From contig JAYKKT010000073.1 in assembly GCA_036023115.1 (NCBI GenBank), positions 15,752,001 through 15,816,000 of the forward strand: 64,000 bases of DNA. Direction: 5' to 3'. Position 1 is the first letter of the stretch, and the number at the start of each line of letters is the position of its first letter. A program made the translations under genes and the position numbers. The DNA comes from Brasenia schreberi (taxonomy: Eukaryota; Streptophyta; Magnoliopsida; Nymphaeales; Cabombaceae). This document shows positions 12,901 through 23,266 of the stretch, in pieces. The notes under the pieces were generated by a model. It had not been told where the DNA came from. It did no database searches and saw only the letters and a list, made by a program, of their open reading frames with translations.

Positions 12901-15900
12901 CAAATTCACAAAGTCATGGTGGTGGTAGTTTGCCACCTTCCCAATTTATTGAACATGCTAAAAGTGAATACACATCTGTCCATGCTAGACTCCTTAACTG
13001 TTCAGATAAATCAAGTTCATAACAGCATGCTTTCATTCTAAACTTAATAATTAACCTTGTCAATTATGTGGAACTAAAATGTTTAACTCAGCAGCATTTG
13101 TATCCCATAACCATGCCCATTTTAAGTACTTATCTATACTAGGATTATCTCCTATTATCCAGTGATACTAAGCAAAATATAAATCTCATACATACTGGTC
13201 ACTGATATTAAGCCAAGTCTAGACAGCTGAACATAGGTCTAACAAATTTTAGCATAATTAATACTTACCATATAAATGTTTTCTAAGACCAAGAAGCCAA
13301 GTTAAGTAAAGACCATTTTACCAAGAAAGAGAAAAAAGTTAAGCAAGATCAGAATCATGAAAATATTCCAGTACACGGCAATATATTAAGTTTCAACCAC
13401 AGCACTTCTTAGAAAATCTTAAAGCAGTAAAGCATTCAATCTTCAAGATTTATCTAGCTGTTCCTTTTATTGTTACAGACATCAGCCATTCAGGGGAAAA
13501 AAGAAAAAGAATTGCATGTCCAGATGATGCCTTACGTGATACTAATGTCATATGTTCGGGTACGTAATATATTGTCATCATCTGGTTCATTAGCCACCAA
13601 GTATGTAGAAGCAAGTGTTGCCTGCATTTGAAAAGATGCACGAGAAAAGGCTTAGTTGTTGTTGTTGTTGTTTCGAGTAAGAAATCAGAACCTAATCAAC
13701 AGAGCAGCATATGGAAAGACAAAGATTTTGATCTGGTTAAGATAAACTTCATGCAAGAAAGTAATCGAGTAATTATGTTCACTTCTGCATTTGAAAACAT
13801 GCACCTAGAGATGTTCAGCCATGATATTTGAGGCTCCATAAGTATTTCATGCTTCACTAGAACCGATCCAAGATGACATGTGCACAAATACCAACCAAAA
13901 CAAATCCTTTTCCCACACTAAGTGGGTCAGCTACATGGTCTTGTGCACAACTACCAGCACCACAAAGACATATGCACACCCACCTGCACACACATGCATG
14001 CAGGAACCCACACATACCAAATTATGTAATACATATGTCTACCACCCGTGTAAAGAACATGAGATTATAATTTTAATCCTTATATTTATGCATCTTCTGT
14101 TATACCATTCTGATAAGAAACATTTTAGAACCACTGAGCAAATGGCTGTTGGACAAGTATGTTCCACACCAAGAACCATGTAGTCAGGTTTATAAGACAG
14201 CATGCAATGCGAATTATCCTCCACTATTTTTTCCAGGCAAGATATGCTGCAGTTTGTTGAAGTAATTTGAAATCATGAACTTCTTTTCTAAAGAACAGTT
14301 ATTCAAATGGAATTTATGCAAAACTTCAAAATATTACAGCATCAGTTTCATCAACAGAGTTGGGATCTTCATATTCTTCCATGTCAGGAACATCTTGATC
14401 ATCAGCAGCAAAATATGTGGAGATAGGCATGATAGTCCGGGACTTTCCAGTTTCAGATGTTTCCATTGAAGGCAAATTCTCCTCACTAACTTTACTGTCT
14501 GTAGTAAGAAGAGAGGAAGACATATTTATCAGCATAAGCTGGCAATCTGTACATCAAGTCATGTATCTCCTGAAAGTTCAAATTCCCAAAAATAGGATTC
14601 CACCTTTCAATCTAATGAGGACGGTTTACAATATCTTTTTCAGTTTCAAGTTTACTGTACCTTTGGGCTGTCCATGTGTGAAAAACCAATCATCGAACTC
14701 ATCATTTTCTGGCAGAGTGCCCTCTCCCGCAGCTTCATATTCGTCTTCCACAAAATGAACTCTACGAAGACATGGCACTGAAAATAAGATGCAAAAACAC
14801 CAATATCAAATTTGATTAGTCGCTGCTGCTAAGCAAAAAACAAGAGAAGGTATAATGTGAATCGCAGTTAAGCTATGCGAAGCCAAATAATCACCCATAT
14901 CACATCTTCCTAAACAAAAATATGAGAGACACAGTCTACTCCAATGGGGAAGAGAAAACAAAGTGCGATGATAAGAGAAAACGAAATGATGATAATGTCA
15001 ATGTGAAGACTTTTGCAAGTTTAAGAAGTTAAAGCTTATAGAGCAGCTGCATTTGTGAAACTGAAAAATGATGAGAAAAGCACTCTCAGGAACTTGATGC
15101 AAGAAATAAATGCTACAGACATCCAAATAAAATTATCATGGCTTCACGAAGTCCATGGGTTATTCCATATGCATGCACGCTCATGCTTCATCGGATCAGT
15201 CATCAACTCTGAATCTAACTATAATCCACGCAACTAAGTGCAAGAAAAGGCAATGCTAGCCGATTACAGCATACTACTTAGCTATCTGGCAGGTAGGTAG
15301 TCAAACACCTGAAGAACAAATATGAGCTTATCAGCTAATGCAAGAGTAAAGCATGCCTGGTCACATAGGTTCCGATTGAAAATTATTTAACCAACTTAAT
15401 ATCACATGACATCCAATAGCATGTGCCACAAAACTGGCCTTACTATATGTTTAAACGTTCTGTTGTGTTTCCAACCTATTTATAGGTGAGAATTACTTTT
15501 GAGTCCTAATGGCTCCCCACGTACCTGTCTCTGGCATAAAAATATTGAGATGAGATTGAAACTTCTACAACTCCTGAAAAAAAAATTCCGTGCACTTCAA
15601 AGATAACTCCATATGTTTTATTATTTTATTGTTTTAACTGCAATCTTGACTTGACAGTTCCCGGATGTTAGTTTGCATTGTTATCGTTAGCCTACATTGC
15701 TACTTCAAAATGCCCCAAAATTTATTAATTTTGACTTAATATCTCAACACACACTTTGCAGCCACGCACATTGTGTCTAATATGCTATATTTCTGCTCTC
15801 TTCCAAACAATCGTGACACCCATCTCTTATTTTTCTAACCACCATCTACATCACTATAGTCCACAAAGAAGAACTGGAAGTAGAAAAGATCTCCTTAGTC

Positions 15901-16792
15901 CTTACCATTTCGAGTAATTAAATACTGCTTGTCAGCAGGTAGGTAAGGTTTTCTCTTGTTCGGTTCACCAGATTCCCTGAAATAATATTTACATGAGACA
16001 AGAATATGAATGAATTGATTGCAGGTAATTATAGCCAAAATCATGATAAAGAAGCCCAGATAAGCACTGCGAAATTAACGTAAAATATGATGGACGGAAG
16101 CCACTAAAAATTTTCTATAATGGCGTCCCATCTCACTTGGAGAACTCACTAGCGCCAAGTCCGACTGAAGGATTGAAATAATTGAACCGAACTTTGTGCC
16201 AAGGTTACATGAAGAGGAAACAAAAAGAACCACCAATTACCCCACTCTTCTCACGATGAATTTCACATAATACTCAACAAAATCTGTATTGCTTATTTCG
16301 CTCTGATGTGCAGAATAATCTGGGTCGGTACATATATTATTAATATAACTCCTTTTTTTCCTTTACACAAACAACAATAATCAGCAACACAATCAACCAC
16401 CTGATTACGATGTTTTATATTGCCTTTCCAGATTCATATACCTTCCCACCAACCAAAAGGATTGCAAATTCACCTAAATTACAATAATAACGACAAAAAC
16501 ACCATCAGGAAGGGCAAATTAGTAGCAGAAGGAGACTAAATCAAGTGTAGAAATGCCAGCTTCCAACAAGGCACCTCATCCAGACCGATATTTGAACGCC
16601 AAAAACAAACCAACAAGCAAAGCAATATTACCATGACCAAGTAGGGCATTTAGAGACGAGATTATCTCCGGCGATCACGAATTCCTCCACGCTTAGAACT
16701 CCCTTCTCAATGAAGGCCGAGACCGTTCTCGGGCCCGTGAATCTCTCCACCGCTCCCTTGAATGCCTCGTGAATTTTCTGCGACAGAACCAT
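909..16792 (-). CDS. ATG3: ATG3, E2-like ATG8-phosphatidylethanolamine conjugating enzyme (3' end outside window)
   Basis: Autophagy enzyme that takes ATG8 from ATG7 as a thioester and transfers it to phosphatidylethanolamine on the growing autophagosome membrane. Minus-strand exons are 16632-16792 (start ATG at 16792-16790, [11 protein letters not shown]), 15906-15976, 14661-14777, 14338-14498, 13536-13621, 12695-12746, 10911-10976 and 909-1036. All junctions are GT-AG and in phase, giving 280 codons plus 2 nt. The N-terminal amphipathic segment, the acidic flexible region (exon 4, PDMEEYEDP), the [19 protein letters not shown] core and the catalytic HPC motif (Cys at about residue 257) are all present. 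Known plant ATG3 proteins are about 313 residues, so about 30 residues (YLFLFLKF... end) lie left of position 1. Intron 7 (1037-10910) is inflated to 9.9 kb by a copia element. No lesion is seen in any exon. Confidence 0.96.
1037..1541. other. ATG3 intron 7, flank left of the copia insertion
   Basis: AT-rich intronic sequence between ATG3 exon 8 and the copia target site. I see no coding potential or recognisable repeat here. Removing the element and one copy of its 5-bp duplication rejoins this stretch to 9466 onward. Confidence 0.6.
1542..1827 (+). repeat. Copia-1 5' LTR
   Basis: Begins with TG and ends in '...gattatttca'. It aligns along its whole length to the 3' LTR at 9191-9460. It carries a 15-bp stretch (about 1661-1675, containing 'tataaata') that is absent from the 3' copy. 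Confidence 0.92.
1828..1842 (+). promoter_or_regulatory. Copia-1 primer-binding site (initiator Met-tRNA type)
   Basis: 'tgatatctgagccta' directly follows the 5' LTR. It matches the usual copia site 'tggtatcagagccta' except at two positions. Confidence 0.75.
3082..3198 (+). pseudogene. Captured fragment of an integrin-linked/Raf-like protein kinase
   Basis: Reads RNILR then, after a one-base deletion near 3100, [17 protein letters not shown] and KNVKEDK followed by LLLDTS. This covers the end of the catalytic loop and the DFG magnesium-binding motif of a protein kinase. The spacing and the VKEDK..DTS segment resemble plant integrin-linked-type kinases. The reading ends at a splice-donor-like 'gtgagt' at 3199, so intron sequence was retained. 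The family is assigned from memory of its motifs; kinase identity is firm, the subfamily less so. Confidence 0.7.
3145..3830 (+). repeat. Direct tandem duplication, about 340-bp unit
   Basis: Unit 1 (about 3145-3490) and unit 2 (about 3491-3830) are nearly identical. Each starts in the kinase exon end ('gataagttgctactggacac' or its variant), passes through the splice donor and intron, and ends near 'gaccagctgatgttgctag'. Differences are scattered single bases and a short deletion at the start of unit 2. Confidence 0.88.
4329..4649 (+). pseudogene. Captured fragment of an ASHH2/SDG8-type SET-domain histone methyltransferase gene
   Basis: Exon-like block 4329-4448 reads [23 protein letters not shown], a cysteine-rich AWS domain. 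A GT-AG intron (4449-4532) follows, then block 4533-4649 reading [30 protein letters not shown], the start of a SET domain, ending at a splice donor 'gtactc'. In plants AWS-SET H3K36 methyltransferases (ASHH2/EFS/SDG8) show this sequence. Four residues are missing after DECLN compared with what I know of the family, and a TAG stop lies between NVS and GQF. The retained intron means capture was from DNA, not from mRNA. Confidence 0.8.
4962..9183 (+). pseudogene. Copia-1 gag-pol remnant
   Basis: Gag starts near the ATG at 4962 (peptide [13 protein letters not shown]). A CCHC zinc knuckle lies near 5755-5810 (CSHCEKH...KCWELHGRP, with a shift). Protease has DSGATDHM near 6031-6057. The integrase region is 6430-7000 (HFDIWG..., FFIDDC). 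Reverse transcriptase covers 7711-8410, with the catalytic YVDD at 8229-8240. RNase H covers about 8710-9180 ([23 protein letters not shown]). At least a dozen in-frame stops or shifts break the polyprotein, for example at 5097, 7502, 7996 and around 8150. Confidence 0.9.
9182..9190 (+). promoter_or_regulatory. Copia-1 polypurine tract
   Basis: 'gagggggaa' lies immediately upstream of the 3' LTR. This is the usual plus-strand primer for reverse transcription. Confidence 0.8.
9191..9460 (+). repeat. Copia-1 3' LTR
   Basis: A 270-bp direct repeat of 1542-1827. It starts TG, ends '...gattattaca' and is followed by the target duplication 'cccct'. Confidence 0.92.
9466..10910. other. ATG3 intron 7, right flank of the copia insertion
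   Basis: Intronic sequence with no open frame of note and no repeat that I recognise, apart from the ATG3 splice donor at its right end ('gtacattc' on the minus strand at 10910). Confidence 0.55.
11258..11305 (-). mobile_element. RTE-type LINE 3' end, 48-bp insertion
   Basis: Reads 'acaacaacaacaactaagcc' and continues to 'ggggtcggctac', the reverse complement of the family's extreme 3' end. It lies in ATG3 intron 6, in the same orientation as ATG3. AT-rich flanks share only 'attatt', so a target duplication is unclear. Confidence 0.85.
13643..13673 (+). mobile_element. RTE-type LINE tail, 31-bp fragment
   Basis: 'gagaaaaggcttag' followed by (GTT)5, matching the extreme 3' end of the RTE family. 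It sits about 20 bp outside the splice acceptor of ATG3 exon 5, close to where that intron's polypyrimidine tract and branch point are expected. Confidence 0.75.
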
Positions 16793-18087
16793 CCTTCCCG
16801 AAGCAAACCAAGATAAACGAGAACCCTAGGAATCGAGAGGATCGCAGACCGCGAAGCTCGAAATGATCGCCGAACCCCTCAGTTATAACGAAAAATCGAT
16901 GAATTCCGAATCGGAGAGACAAGAAGGGGAGAAGAATTCCGCGATCGCGGCTCCCTGAATACGCAAGTGCTGAGGGTTGATGCGAGGACATTTGATTAGG
17001 GATCCCATCATCGGCCGATCCATAAAGACCCAATCCAATCCGACCCGTGAATAACGAGAAATATCCCGTGAATGGTTAATTTATATATATATAAAGAGAC
17101 AGAAAAGAACGATAAGTCGTTGAGAGTACTATCGACCCCGATCGTTGTTCTGTCGATCGGAAAAAGAGAAAAATTGTTCACAAGAGGTTGTTCTTGTTAC
17201 GTGATAAAGACCAAGAGTATAGATTCTCATAATACCTAATTATATATAATATTTTTTGTATGTACGTTGGTTATCGAATTCTCAAAACTTCAACCATTTA
17301 CGTTAGAATTTTTCAATTATTTGGAGTAGATTTATAATGATTGATTTTCAAATCCAAAGTTGCTTTTAACGAGTTGGAACGGGATATTGTTTCTCTTTGT
17401 TCACCGGAATTTTATGTCGAAGTGTTTTTTTGGATAGTGAAACTTTTAAGGTTGAACCAGTACTTTGGTTGCCATGTGACCCATGATTGCACAAAGAAAG
17501 ACCTTAAAGTACCATAAAATCCCCTTCAAAAATGAAAAAACAATCTATCATCATCATCTCTCTCTCCATTTATTTTAATTTTAAAAATGTTGATCGATTT
17601 CACGCTTGCCTAGCCACAATGTTCCACCTCCCTCTTGAGGTTTTGCTAACGTGGGCAGACATTTTAGGATCAAACTGGGCCTGGGAGACCATGTGTTCCC
17701 TGGGCAAGTCTGGTCGCAGAGGCAGTCTCTCCAGGAGCAGTACTCAGAGAACCGTTTTCAAAGTTCTGGCCTCTTGGAACCACGAATCAACAAAAACACT
17801 GCAAACGAAGACCAAGACTGGAACTTGACTCTTCTGACATGTCTTGGAATATCAAAAACACAAGTTATTTAGGACAATAGATAAGTAAGTTTAACAAAGT
17901 CATTTTTTGCCTATTTGTCCATTTATCTATCATGATAGTGTATTCTGTTTTCTTTGATGACTCTCTCAAAGTCTAATAATACTCTTGGACTTTAAGGACA
18001 ATCTTATCTAATAGTTTTTTCTCTTAACTTTTGATAAGATGACATCTTATACCCTATACCAATGTTATCAATGACATTTGTCATTAC
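16793..18087. other. ATG3 upstream region
   Basis: On the minus strand the ATG3 leader precedes the ATG at 16792. A TATA-like run ('ttatatatatataaa') lies at about 17081-17096, some 290 bp upstream of the start codon. From 17100 to 18087 I see only AT-rich sequence without credible coding potential. Confidence 0.4.
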
Positions 18088-18427
18088 TTAAAAATGAAAA
18101 GAATTTATTATATTAAATAGAATGTATGTATCATAAAACCATCTCCTTACTTTCTGTCTATCCATACAATTGCTATGAATCCATAGCAATACAAATTTCA
18201 AGTTGAGCACTAGGTGTAGTACTAGGAGTAAAAATGACTGTATGCTAGAATAAGATCTTTCTCTAGCCCTTCCTCTTCTATCACTTATAATATCTTCAAC
18301 AACCCTCTTTCTTTTAGTTGGCGGTTGAGAACTGCTACTACCAACCTCTTTCATAACATTAGAAGATATGCTATCACCAAGTCTCACATCATCATCTTCC
18401 TCAAATATCTCTATATAATCATCTTCC
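18088..18427 (-). mobile_element. hAT-type transposase remnant, linker segment
   Basis: The minus-strand frame reads EEDDDVRLGD, GSSSSQPPTKRKR and further charged residues. This composition resembles the acidic, serine-rich and basic linker after the BED zinc finger in plant hAT transposases. It abuts the 5' truncation point of the RTE element. The other side of that element (20943-21300) shows weak BED-finger-like similarity, suggesting one hAT copy split by the RTE insertion. Confidence 0.4.
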
Positions 18428-18442
18428 TTCAAAAGATTCCAC

Positions 18443-19217
18443 AAAGGGAGATGATTTGTTTAGGAGGAGATTTAAATGGACATGTCGGTAAAGAGGCATT
18501 AGGATATCAAGGGATTCATGGAAACTTTAGTTATGGGGATATAAATGAGGAAGGTAGGGAGATTTTAAATTTTGCTGTGTCATTTGATCTCTTTATAGTC
18601 AATACAATCTTCAAAAAACGAGATGAACATTTAATTACTTATAAGAGTGGCTTATCACAAACACAAATTGATTACTTTATTTGTAGAAAAAAGATAGAGC
18701 GTGTTGTAAAGATTGTAAGGTAATTCCAGGAGAAAGCTTAACCACCCAACATCGACTTTTAGTTATGGATTTACAAATGAAAAAATGGACAAAGAAGAAA
18801 AGAGTGCATCGAGCTATTCGAACTAAATGGTGGAACCTCAAAAGCGAGAAAGAAGATATATTTAAACAAAAAGTCCTTCAAGGAGATGTTTGGAATTATG
18901 TTGGCACACCCTCTGATATGTGGAACAATATGGCTATACATATTAGGAAAGTGTTGAAAGATGTGTTAGGGGTATCTAAGGGAGGTGTACCGGCACAAAA
19001 AGAAGCTTGGTGGTGGAGTGAAGTAGTACAAAACAAAATCAAGGCAAAGAGGGCATGTTACAAATTACATTATGCTAAGAAAACTAGTGAAACTTTAGAA
19101 GCTTATAAAAAAGCAAAGAAGGAAGCAAAAAAGGCCGTTAGTGAAGCAAAAGCTAAGATTTGGGAGGACTTATATAAAAAAACTCAACTCAAAAGAGGGT
19201 CTAAGAGATATTTTTAG
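18443..19217 (+). pseudogene. RTE endonuclease C-terminus and linker (frameshifted)
   Basis: Frame one covers the end of the endonuclease, including the conserved FD.F.VNT..KKR...T...G..QTQIDY pattern, to about 18710. The reading continues in a second frame as CKVIPGESLTTQHRLLVMDL and a basic, coiled-coil-prone linker to about 19178. It then changes to a third frame inside 'aaaaaaa', from which the RT ORF continues. The endonuclease N-terminus with its first catalytic residues is missing, so this copy could not nick DNA by itself. Confidence 0.85.
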
Positions 19218-20904
19218 GATAGCTAGGGCTAGAGATAAGAAAACTAAAGATCTTAATTATGTTAGATGCATAAAAGATGAGGATGAAAAAATTCTAGTGG
19301 CAAATGATGATATAAGAAGTAGATGGAAAAACTATTTTTATAATCTTTTTAATGAAAATAAAGATGTTAGTATTAGTTTAGGAGATTTAGCCAAGTCAGA
19401 AAAGTATATAAACCACAATTTCTACCGACCTATTCAAAAGAATGAAGTCAAAGAGTCTCTTAAACATATGAAGAGTGGTAAATCGGTAGGACCAGATAAT
19501 ATTCCTATAGAAGTTTGGAAAATACTAGGAGAAATAGGAATCACTTGGCTCACAAGACTATTTAATGAAATATGGAAAAACCAAAAGATGCCCGAGGAAT
19601 TGAGAGCAAGTACACTTATACCCGTATATAAGAACAAGGGAGACATTCAAAATTGTGCGAATTATCGAGGTATCAAGTTAATGAGTCATACTATGAAATT
19701 ATGGGAAAGAATTATCGAACGTAGGTTAAGACAAGTATCAAGTACAATAGAGAACCAATTTGGATTTATGCCAAGTAGATCTACTATTGAAGCGATTCAC
19801 CTTTTGAGACGTCTTATGGAACATTTTAGAGCAAAAAAGAAAGACCTTCACATGATATTTATTGATCTAGAAAAAGCTTATGATAGGGTACCGAGGGAGG
19901 TTCTTTGGAGAACTTTGGAAAAAAGAGGTATCCCATTGACATATATTAACCTTATAAGAGACATGTATGATGGTGCAAAAACATGTGTGAGGACTCATGA
20001 AGGAACGACAAACTTCTTTGAAGTTAATATTGGGTTACATCAAGGATCAACTTTAAGTCCATACTTATTTATAATGGTGATGGATGAGTTAACAAAACAT
20101 ATTCAAGATGAAGTACCTTGGTGTATGTTATTTGCAGATGACATTGTATTAGTGGAGGAGTCTAAGGAAAAAGTTAATAGAAAATTGGAACTATGGAGAG
20201 AAACATTAGAATACAAAGGCCTCCGACTTAGTAGAACAAAGACAGAATATATGGAATGTAAGTTTGATCATTTGGCTACTTCAGAGGACATAGAAATTAA
20301 AATTGGCACACATTGCATTCCCCAAAAGGAAAGTTTTAAATACCTAGGGTCAATTTTTCAAAGTGATGGAAGAATTGATGGAGATGTTACACATAGAATT
20401 AATGCTGGTTGGTTAAAATGGAGAGGAGCATCAGGTATTCTTTGTGATAAGAAGATACCATTAAAATTAAAAGGTAAATATTATAGAGCAGCAGTTAGGC
20501 CTGCCATGTTTTATGGTTCTGAGTGTTGGGCAGTTAATCATCAACATGTACAAAAGATGTCAGTGACAGAAATGAAGATGTTGAGATGGATGAGTGGTCA
20601 TACAAGAAAAGACCGTATACATAATGAGGTTATTAGAAACAAATTAGGAGTGGCACCAATAGAGGATAAAATGAGAGAACATCGTTTAAGATGGTTTGGA
20701 CATATAGAAAGAAGATCAAAAGAAGAACCTATAAGAAGGTTAGAAAAACTAAATTTGGAAAGTATTAAAAGAGGTAGAGGACGACCACAAAAGTGTTGGA
20801 AAGAAACAATAAAGAATGATCTAGCTTATTGGGAGTTAACTGCTAACATGGCACACGATAGAGATCTGTGGAAACAAAGAATCCATGTAGCCGACCACGT
20901 CTAG
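19141..20904 (+). CDS. RTE-type reverse transcriptase, open 587-codon frame
   Basis: An uninterrupted RT frame of 587 codons. The first dozen codons are out-of-frame leader before the A7 frameshift; genuine homology starts at about residue 14 ([12 protein letters not shown]). RT motifs in order: KSVGPDNIP (about 114-122), [24 protein letters not shown], the first catalytic aspartate in FIDLEKAYD (about 240-248), [10 protein letters not shown] (about 298-307), [10 protein letters not shown] with the metal-binding DD (331-340), and the thumb/C-terminal LRWFGHIER and GRGRPQKCW. All catalytic residues are present. It stops at TAG 20902-20904. Without the endonuclease it is probably inactive as a mobile element. 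Confidence 0.9.
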   Translation: MKQKLRFGRTYIKKLNSKEGLRDIFRIARARDKKTKDLNYVRCIKDEDEKILVANDDIRSRWKNYFYNLFNENKDVSISLGDLAKSEKYINHNFYRPIQKNEVKESLKHMKSGKSVGPDNIPIEVWKILGEIGITWLTRLFNEIWKNQKMPEELRASTLIPVYKNKGDIQNCANYRGIKLMSHTMKLWERIIERRLRQVSSTIENQFGFMPSRSTIEAIHLLRRLMEHFRAKKKDLHMIFIDLEKAYDRVPREVLWRTLEKRGIPLTYINLIRDMYDGAKTCVRTHEGTTNFFEVNIGLHQGSTLSPYLFIMVMDELTKHIQDEVPWCMLFADDIVLVEESKEKVNRKLELWRETLEYKGLRLSRTKTEYMECKFDHLATSEDIEIKIGTHCIPQKESFKYLGSIFQSDGRIDGDVTHRINAGWLKWRGASGILCDKKIPLKLKGKYYRAAVRPAMFYGSECWAVNHQHVQKMSVTEMKMLRWMSGHTRKDRIHNEVIRNKLGVAPIEDKMREHRLRWFGHIERRSKEEPIRRLEKLNLESIKRGRGRPQKCWKETIKNDLAYWELTANMAHDRDLWKQRIHVADHV

Positions 20905-20942
20905 TATGGGAAAAGGCTTAGTTGTTGTTGTTGTTGTTGTTC

Positions 20943-21640
20943 TTAACTATACTCTCAATTATATGTAGACATTGTCATTTAGTGGCTTCTAACACTTTCC
21001 TAACTTTGTTCATGCAAAGAGCAACCTCTTTCCTAATATATGTTATGTGATGTTTCAAACAAGATCACATTCTTACAACAAACACATGATTTTAAATATG
21101 TTTCTCTCAACTATTGTACCTTACTATCATGTCATATAATAGGGCCGAGATTGATAGTCCCTAACACCCCTTTCTATCATATCAATTTAACACTTCAATC
21201 TTAATAAACCTACAAATAAAACACTTTATAAATCCCCAATCTTCATTCCATAAACCACCAAAACACTTGAATAGAGTATCTTTCGCTTCACAAATACAAC
21301 AAAAGCATATTAACACGCACTTCATAAGTTCATATATTGTCATTCAAAAAAAGAAAACATTAAATATAAAAATAAAAATAAAAAAATATACTACAACCAC
21401 TAGAATGTTAGTGTTGCCATTAATAGAGTGATGGTAGCATTGGAGATGCCTTACCCTAACTGAAAGTCACTTTGGAGGAGCTCAAAGACCCAAAACAAAA
21501 GCCAGAAACGTGGGTTTCTATTTGGTCATGGATCTTTATCCCTAGGCGTATCGCCCGTATCATACAATATTGTATCACACGATATTGTATCTTATACAAT
21601 ATAGTATCGTCTATCGTATCGTAGAGTTATGGTGCGATAC
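20943..21640 (-). mobile_element. Putative hAT remnant, outer part with TATCGT-rich end
   Basis: Minus-strand translation around 20980-21080 gives SCLKHHITYIRKEVALC..VRKVLEATK, weakly like the end of a BED zinc finger (K-H-H spacing then an acidic/basic helix). At 21545-21640 lies a dense run of alternating 'cgtatc' and 'gatacg' words, ending 'ggtgcgatacgg'. A similar run occurs at 63325-63445 beside another hAT fragment. Assignment is tentative. Confidence 0.35.
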
Positions 21641-21671
21641 GGATAACATTGTTTCATCATGATCTCAAACC

Positions 21672-22169
21672 AACAAACATATTGATCATGATTTTGTGAG
21701 CAAGATTTGGTGATGTTGTGTATCTATGCTACTTCCTACATATCATGCCACGAAAGTACACAAGAACACATCTTTCGCCGGCACATTTTGTTATATCGAT
21801 CCTGAGTATCAGAGGACCGGATTAGTTTCACCCAAGTCAGATTTATATGCACTTGGCAAGATAATGCTGCAATTACTGACTGCTAAACCTGCAATTGGTC
21901 TTCCACACTTGGTAGAGACATCGTTACTTGAAGATAAATTGGAAGATATTTTAGATCATTCCGCTGGTAAACGGCCTCTTACAGAAACACAAGAATTGGC
22001 AAGTTTGTGTTTGAGCTGTTTGGAGACAAGGCGTTGTGATAGATCGCATTTAGAAGGCCGTGTCCTGCCAATGCTAGAGAAATTGAAAGGGGTTGGTGAC
22101 CTTTCAGGCGCTTCAGTGCTCAATGTTTATCAGTGGCCTCCCAAGTCGCTTCAATTGTCCAATACTTAA
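21672..22169 (+). pseudogene. C-terminal kinase fragment of a U-box/receptor-like cytoplasmic kinase
   Basis: The 147-codon frame from 21726 reads NTSFAGTFCYIDPEYQRTG..SPKSDLYALG..LQLLTAKPAIGL and LTETQELASLCLSCLETRRCDR. This is the activation segment and C-lobe of the plant U-box protein kinases (RLCK-IX type). Upstream, HIDHDFVSKI followed by a shifted and stopped remnant of the magnesium-binding loop extends the homology to about 21672. No N-lobe, catalytic loop or separate U-box can be found, so it is a dead fragment. Confidence 0.8.
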
Positions 22170-23163
22170 GGTTAGTCACTTCAATTTCTTTTGAGACATT
22201 TTTCTATCAGATTATCCATTCATGTCATAGGTAACTTGTATTAGAGTGTCGTACCCACCAATTATTTGAAGTACCTTTACTTGGGTATTCTTACTTAAAA
22301 ATATTTAGTTCCATGTCAAGGAATGATCCTGGAATATTGACTGATTAATACTTTACTAATGAATAATAGTAATTCTTATATTTTGTGTCCATTATATAAT
22401 TAATTTTTCTAAATATACTTTTACAGTCTCTATGAGCATCAATGATTTTCAAAGTCGTCGTATCCCACATCTGCACCTGCACCATGTCTTGCACCCACAA
22501 CCTAGAGACAGTCTGCCATGTGTTTGGCGATGGATGAACCCGTGACTGAGTTATTGTACAAAGCCCACTGTATTACCCACGGACTATGCAGAAAGATATT
22601 ATAGATCGGCCACTCGAGGGGTATTCGTTGGTCCTCGCCTTTTTGCTGTTCTATTTCTTTTTATATCTTCAATAGATTTCAATGACTTTCTTAGAAGGAC
22701 TTCTGTGATAATTTCAGAGAGAAGAAGAATACTCATGACTCGAGCATGTGAACCTGGACCCAAAGTAGATTAGATCCAGCCTATTATGTTCTAGGGCCTT
22801 TGAAGTTTGAAGGAAAGGATTTCAGTAATTTTCCACTTAAAAAAAGAAGAAAAAGACTCGTAACTTTCGACCATGATCTGTACCTTTATTAATTAGTACA
22901 TTCTGGACATGGACCCAAATAAGACCCGATTCACTCACCTACGTTATACTTTTTTTTTTTGTTACAAAGGGACACAGGTGCATACACAGGCTAATTCACT
23001 CGCCTATGCTGGACGGGCTTGTGCAAGGGGATGATGTAGTTGGTATTCAATCATAAGATAACTTCGCGCGTGGTTATTAATCTCGCCAAGTTTTCTCTTG
23101 ATCAGTCGAAATTATCAATTTAAACTTATTTCTCGACGGTTGCCTTGGGGCCTACCTCTCCTG
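22170..23163. other. Intergenic, no feature recognised
   Basis: I see nothing with coding potential here. A T10 run lies near 22951. Confidence 0.5.
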
Positions 23164-23266
23164 CAGTGGTGGATCTAGACATTGGTGTCGGGTGGGGCGA
23201 ATAGTTCATGAAACTGTTTAAGGTGGGGCGGCCGCCCCGCCTCACCTGTATGTAGATCCGCCACTG
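23164..23266. mobile_element. hAT-type MITE, 103 bp
   Basis: Terminal inverted repeats 'cagtggtggatctaga' and (reverse-complemented from the right end) 'cagtggcggatctaca' begin with the CAGTGGYGGA motif common in plant hAT elements. Flanking 8-bp sequences 'ctctcctg' (23156-23163) and 'cccttctg' (23267-23274) match at 6 of 8 positions, differing only by C/T changes. This is the expected size of a hAT target duplication. The centre contains the GC-rich palindrome 'ggggcggccgcccc'. Confidence 0.85.

Larger units (their letters stand above)
18428..20942 (+). mobile_element. RTE-type LINE, 5'-truncated but best-preserved copy
   Basis: About 2.5 kb. It starts inside the apurinic-like endonuclease domain (GGDLNGHVGKEA, then QTQIDYFICRKK). 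The linker and reverse transcriptase follow. It ends with the family 3' box and a (GTT)n tail at 20925-20942. Two single-base frameshifts break the polyprotein, near 18710 and in an A7 run near 19178. Downstream of these the frame is open to the natural stop. Confidence 0.93.

Noticed and set aside
16707..17033. A 108-codon minus-strand frame overlapping ATG3 exon 1
   Set aside because: It is a shadow frame; the ATG3 frame from 16792 matches the known protein and splices in phase.
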